Source of the DNA: Prosopocoilus inquinatus | Lineage: Eukaryota; Arthropoda; Insecta; Coleoptera; Lucanidae | Assembly (NCBI GenBank): GCA_036172665.1 | Contig: CM069876.1 | Coordinates: forward strand, 43,121,001-43,185,000 | DNA: 64,000 nt | Direction: 5' to 3' | Part shown: one piece after another, positions 63,801-64,000 of the stretch | Position numbering within the stretch: position 1 is the stretch's first letter | How the letters are laid out: every line of letters begins with the position of its first letter | Made by a program: the position numbers and the translations under genes | Notes under the pieces: generated by a model | What the model was told of the DNA's origin: nothing | The model's input: the letters and a program-made list of their open reading frames with translations, nothing else | Databases searched by the model: none

Positions 63801-64000
63801 TGATGGGGTAATCCCACAGAAAACGCTGCCTGTGGTCTTCAGTTTCTCACGCGATTCGAATTCGAATGATTCAAGCGAAGTTTTTGACGAACGCTTGTTA
63901 TGCCTGCAGGATTCTGTATTATCGTAGATGCAGTTGAGTGCAGTGCTTGAGGAATTATTTGACTTGAGACGGAAGGATTTTGTATCTCTTGGACAGCGAA
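51878..64000 (-). CDS. Giant coiled-coil protein (at least 29 coding exons, 5' end outside window)
   Basis: Exons in transcript order: >64000-63789, 63627-63509, 63454-63387, 63323-63183, 63117-62971, 62218-62066, 61990-61784, 61529-61470, 61415-61281, 60608-60451, 58642-58359, 58308-58013, 57953-57766, 56058-55946, 55882-55678, 55612-55442, 55390-55216, 55162-55020, 54961-54704, 54640-54515, 54457-54158, 54016-53783, 53718-53609, 53560-53435, 53373-53118, 53057-52893, 52648-52550, 52470-52358 and 52064-51878. All lengths and phases agree, giving 1,648 aa in the window. The N-terminal third is mostly polar with short helices; the rest is near-continuous heptad coiled coil (Leu/Glu/Lys/Gln). 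The size and a nested cilium gene suggest a centrosomal or axonemal scaffold, but that is inference. A shorter isoform could start at ATG 58633. Confidence 0.85.
56248..57688 (+). CDS. IQCG: DRC9 / IQCG, dynein regulatory complex subunit, nested gene
   Basis: Exons 56248-56576, 56636-56964, 57038-57222, 57274-57513 and 57563-57688 (phases 2, 1, 0, 0) encode 402 aa, close to the vertebrate family length. The order is a Ser-rich N-terminus, helical and coiled-coil segments (EKRIAKQFRDEERLRQEH, HEDLQREFTKRTAEIDEWL), then one IQ motif (AATIIQAWWRGEMQRKHLGP) and a Lys-rich tail (KRKKGKKGAKAKA). This coiled-coil, IQ and basic-tail layout, including the WWRG and GPF context, is that of IQCG/DRC9, a nexin-dynein regulatory complex subunit of motile cilia and sperm flagella that binds calmodulin. 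The gene sits whole, in antisense, inside the 56059-57765 intron of the coiled-coil gene. Confidence 0.85.
57742..57760 (+). terminator. IQCG: Polyadenylation signal region of DRC9
   Basis: ATTAAA followed by caataattta lies about 54 nt after the DRC9 stop and only a few bases before the splice donor (minus strand, 57765) of the enclosing gene. So the 3' end of DRC9 is packed against an exon of its host. Confidence 0.5.
58681..59040. repeat. 182-bp tandem duplication
   Basis: agatttggaaggaaat, catgtacaggaaag, ggggaagtttccaaaa and cgaaaatgt occur at 58699 onwards and again from 58881 onwards. It lies in the intron just upstream of the exon at 58642. Confidence 0.8.
59261..59625. repeat. 181-bp tandem duplication
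   Basis: aggtgacca, ggaatctctctccatt, gggactgtgctactta, tttcgttggccaa and gcataatttggacaggct recur with a start shift of about 181 bp (59261 and 59443). Same intron as the 182-bp duplication but a different unit. Confidence 0.8.
60451..64000 (-). CDS. Coiled-coil gene, upstream ten exons
   Basis: These exons carry the less repetitive N-terminal part: SLESFEFESREKL, SIEDLPPPQYLTYFNK, a basic coiled coil (DDLLMARRRNRKLQEQ), a Cys-rich patch (CHFGECNQSC and CSKQK) and LLLRLNDYMDE. I assign them to the same gene as the downstream exons because 60451 ends in phase 0 and the acceptor at 58643 opens the MRSTPPTLAG frame in phase 0. If that single junction is wrong there would be two genes, one starting at ATG 58633. 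Confidence 0.72.
63639..63755. mobile_element. MITE-like element next to a splice acceptor
   Basis: agcgctttcgcttggggtgc and atcttcatctcg pair with cgagacgaagata and gtgcaccctaatcgaaagcg followed by ct. Its end is only 12 bp from the exon at 63627. A second copy is at 38157-38252. Confidence 0.85.

Noticed and set aside
1..64000. tRNA genes or CRISPR arrays
   Set aside because: I found no cloverleaf with a convincing GGTTCGANTCC loop, and the tandem repeats have repeated rather than unique spacers.

Overview
This is an AT-rich, intron-rich insect nuclear genome window. A beetle or a relative is my guess. The insect call rests on an arthropod Rebers-Riddiford cuticle domain, insect-style TATA and initiator spacing, many small inverted-repeat elements and a CR1/L2-like retrotransposon fragment. 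Most simple ORFs are shadows. The real genes are multi-exon, and I rebuilt them by following splice sites and codon phase, which agree at every junction listed.

Layout. (1) Positions 1-2.6 kb hold a ~160-bp tandem repeat and sequence I cannot assign. (2) A plus-strand cuticle-protein gene runs from about 2.6 to 21.4 kb: an 18-nt start exon, two long exons at 7.3-8.8 kb, and a 3' exon with the chitin-binding domain at 20.9 kb behind a 12-kb intron. Reading through the donor at 8806 gives a second C-terminus without the chitin-binding domain. (3) Tail to tail with it, a minus-strand gene (22.1-43.2 kb, six coding exons) encodes a secreted, probably GPI-anchored, two-Ig-domain surface protein. 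Its 13.8-kb first intron holds T-rich repeats, a ~850-bp tandem array and a truncated non-LTR retrotransposon. (4) Positions 43.2-47.7 kb are mostly T-rich repeat with ten exact TGACCTTGA nuclear-receptor half-sites upstream of the Ig gene. (5) A two-exon minus-strand gene (47.7-49.95 kb, 379 aa) has an N-terminal coiled coil and an unrecognised C-terminal region. (6) From 51.9 kb to beyond the right edge, a minus-strand gene with at least 29 coding exons encodes a coiled-coil protein of at least 1,648 aa. One of its introns holds a complete plus-strand gene for DRC9/IQCG, a subunit of the ciliary nexin-dynein regulatory complex.

How the parts relate. The DRC9 gene, the enclosing coiled-coil gene and the RFX-type X-box near the 379-aa gene suggest, by inference only, a ciliary or sperm-axoneme neighbourhood. 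The cuticle and Ig genes form a second neighbourhood in which repeats carry FTZ-F1/NR5A-like half-sites (TCAAGGTCA). I found no confident tRNA, rRNA, CRISPR array or prokaryotic feature.
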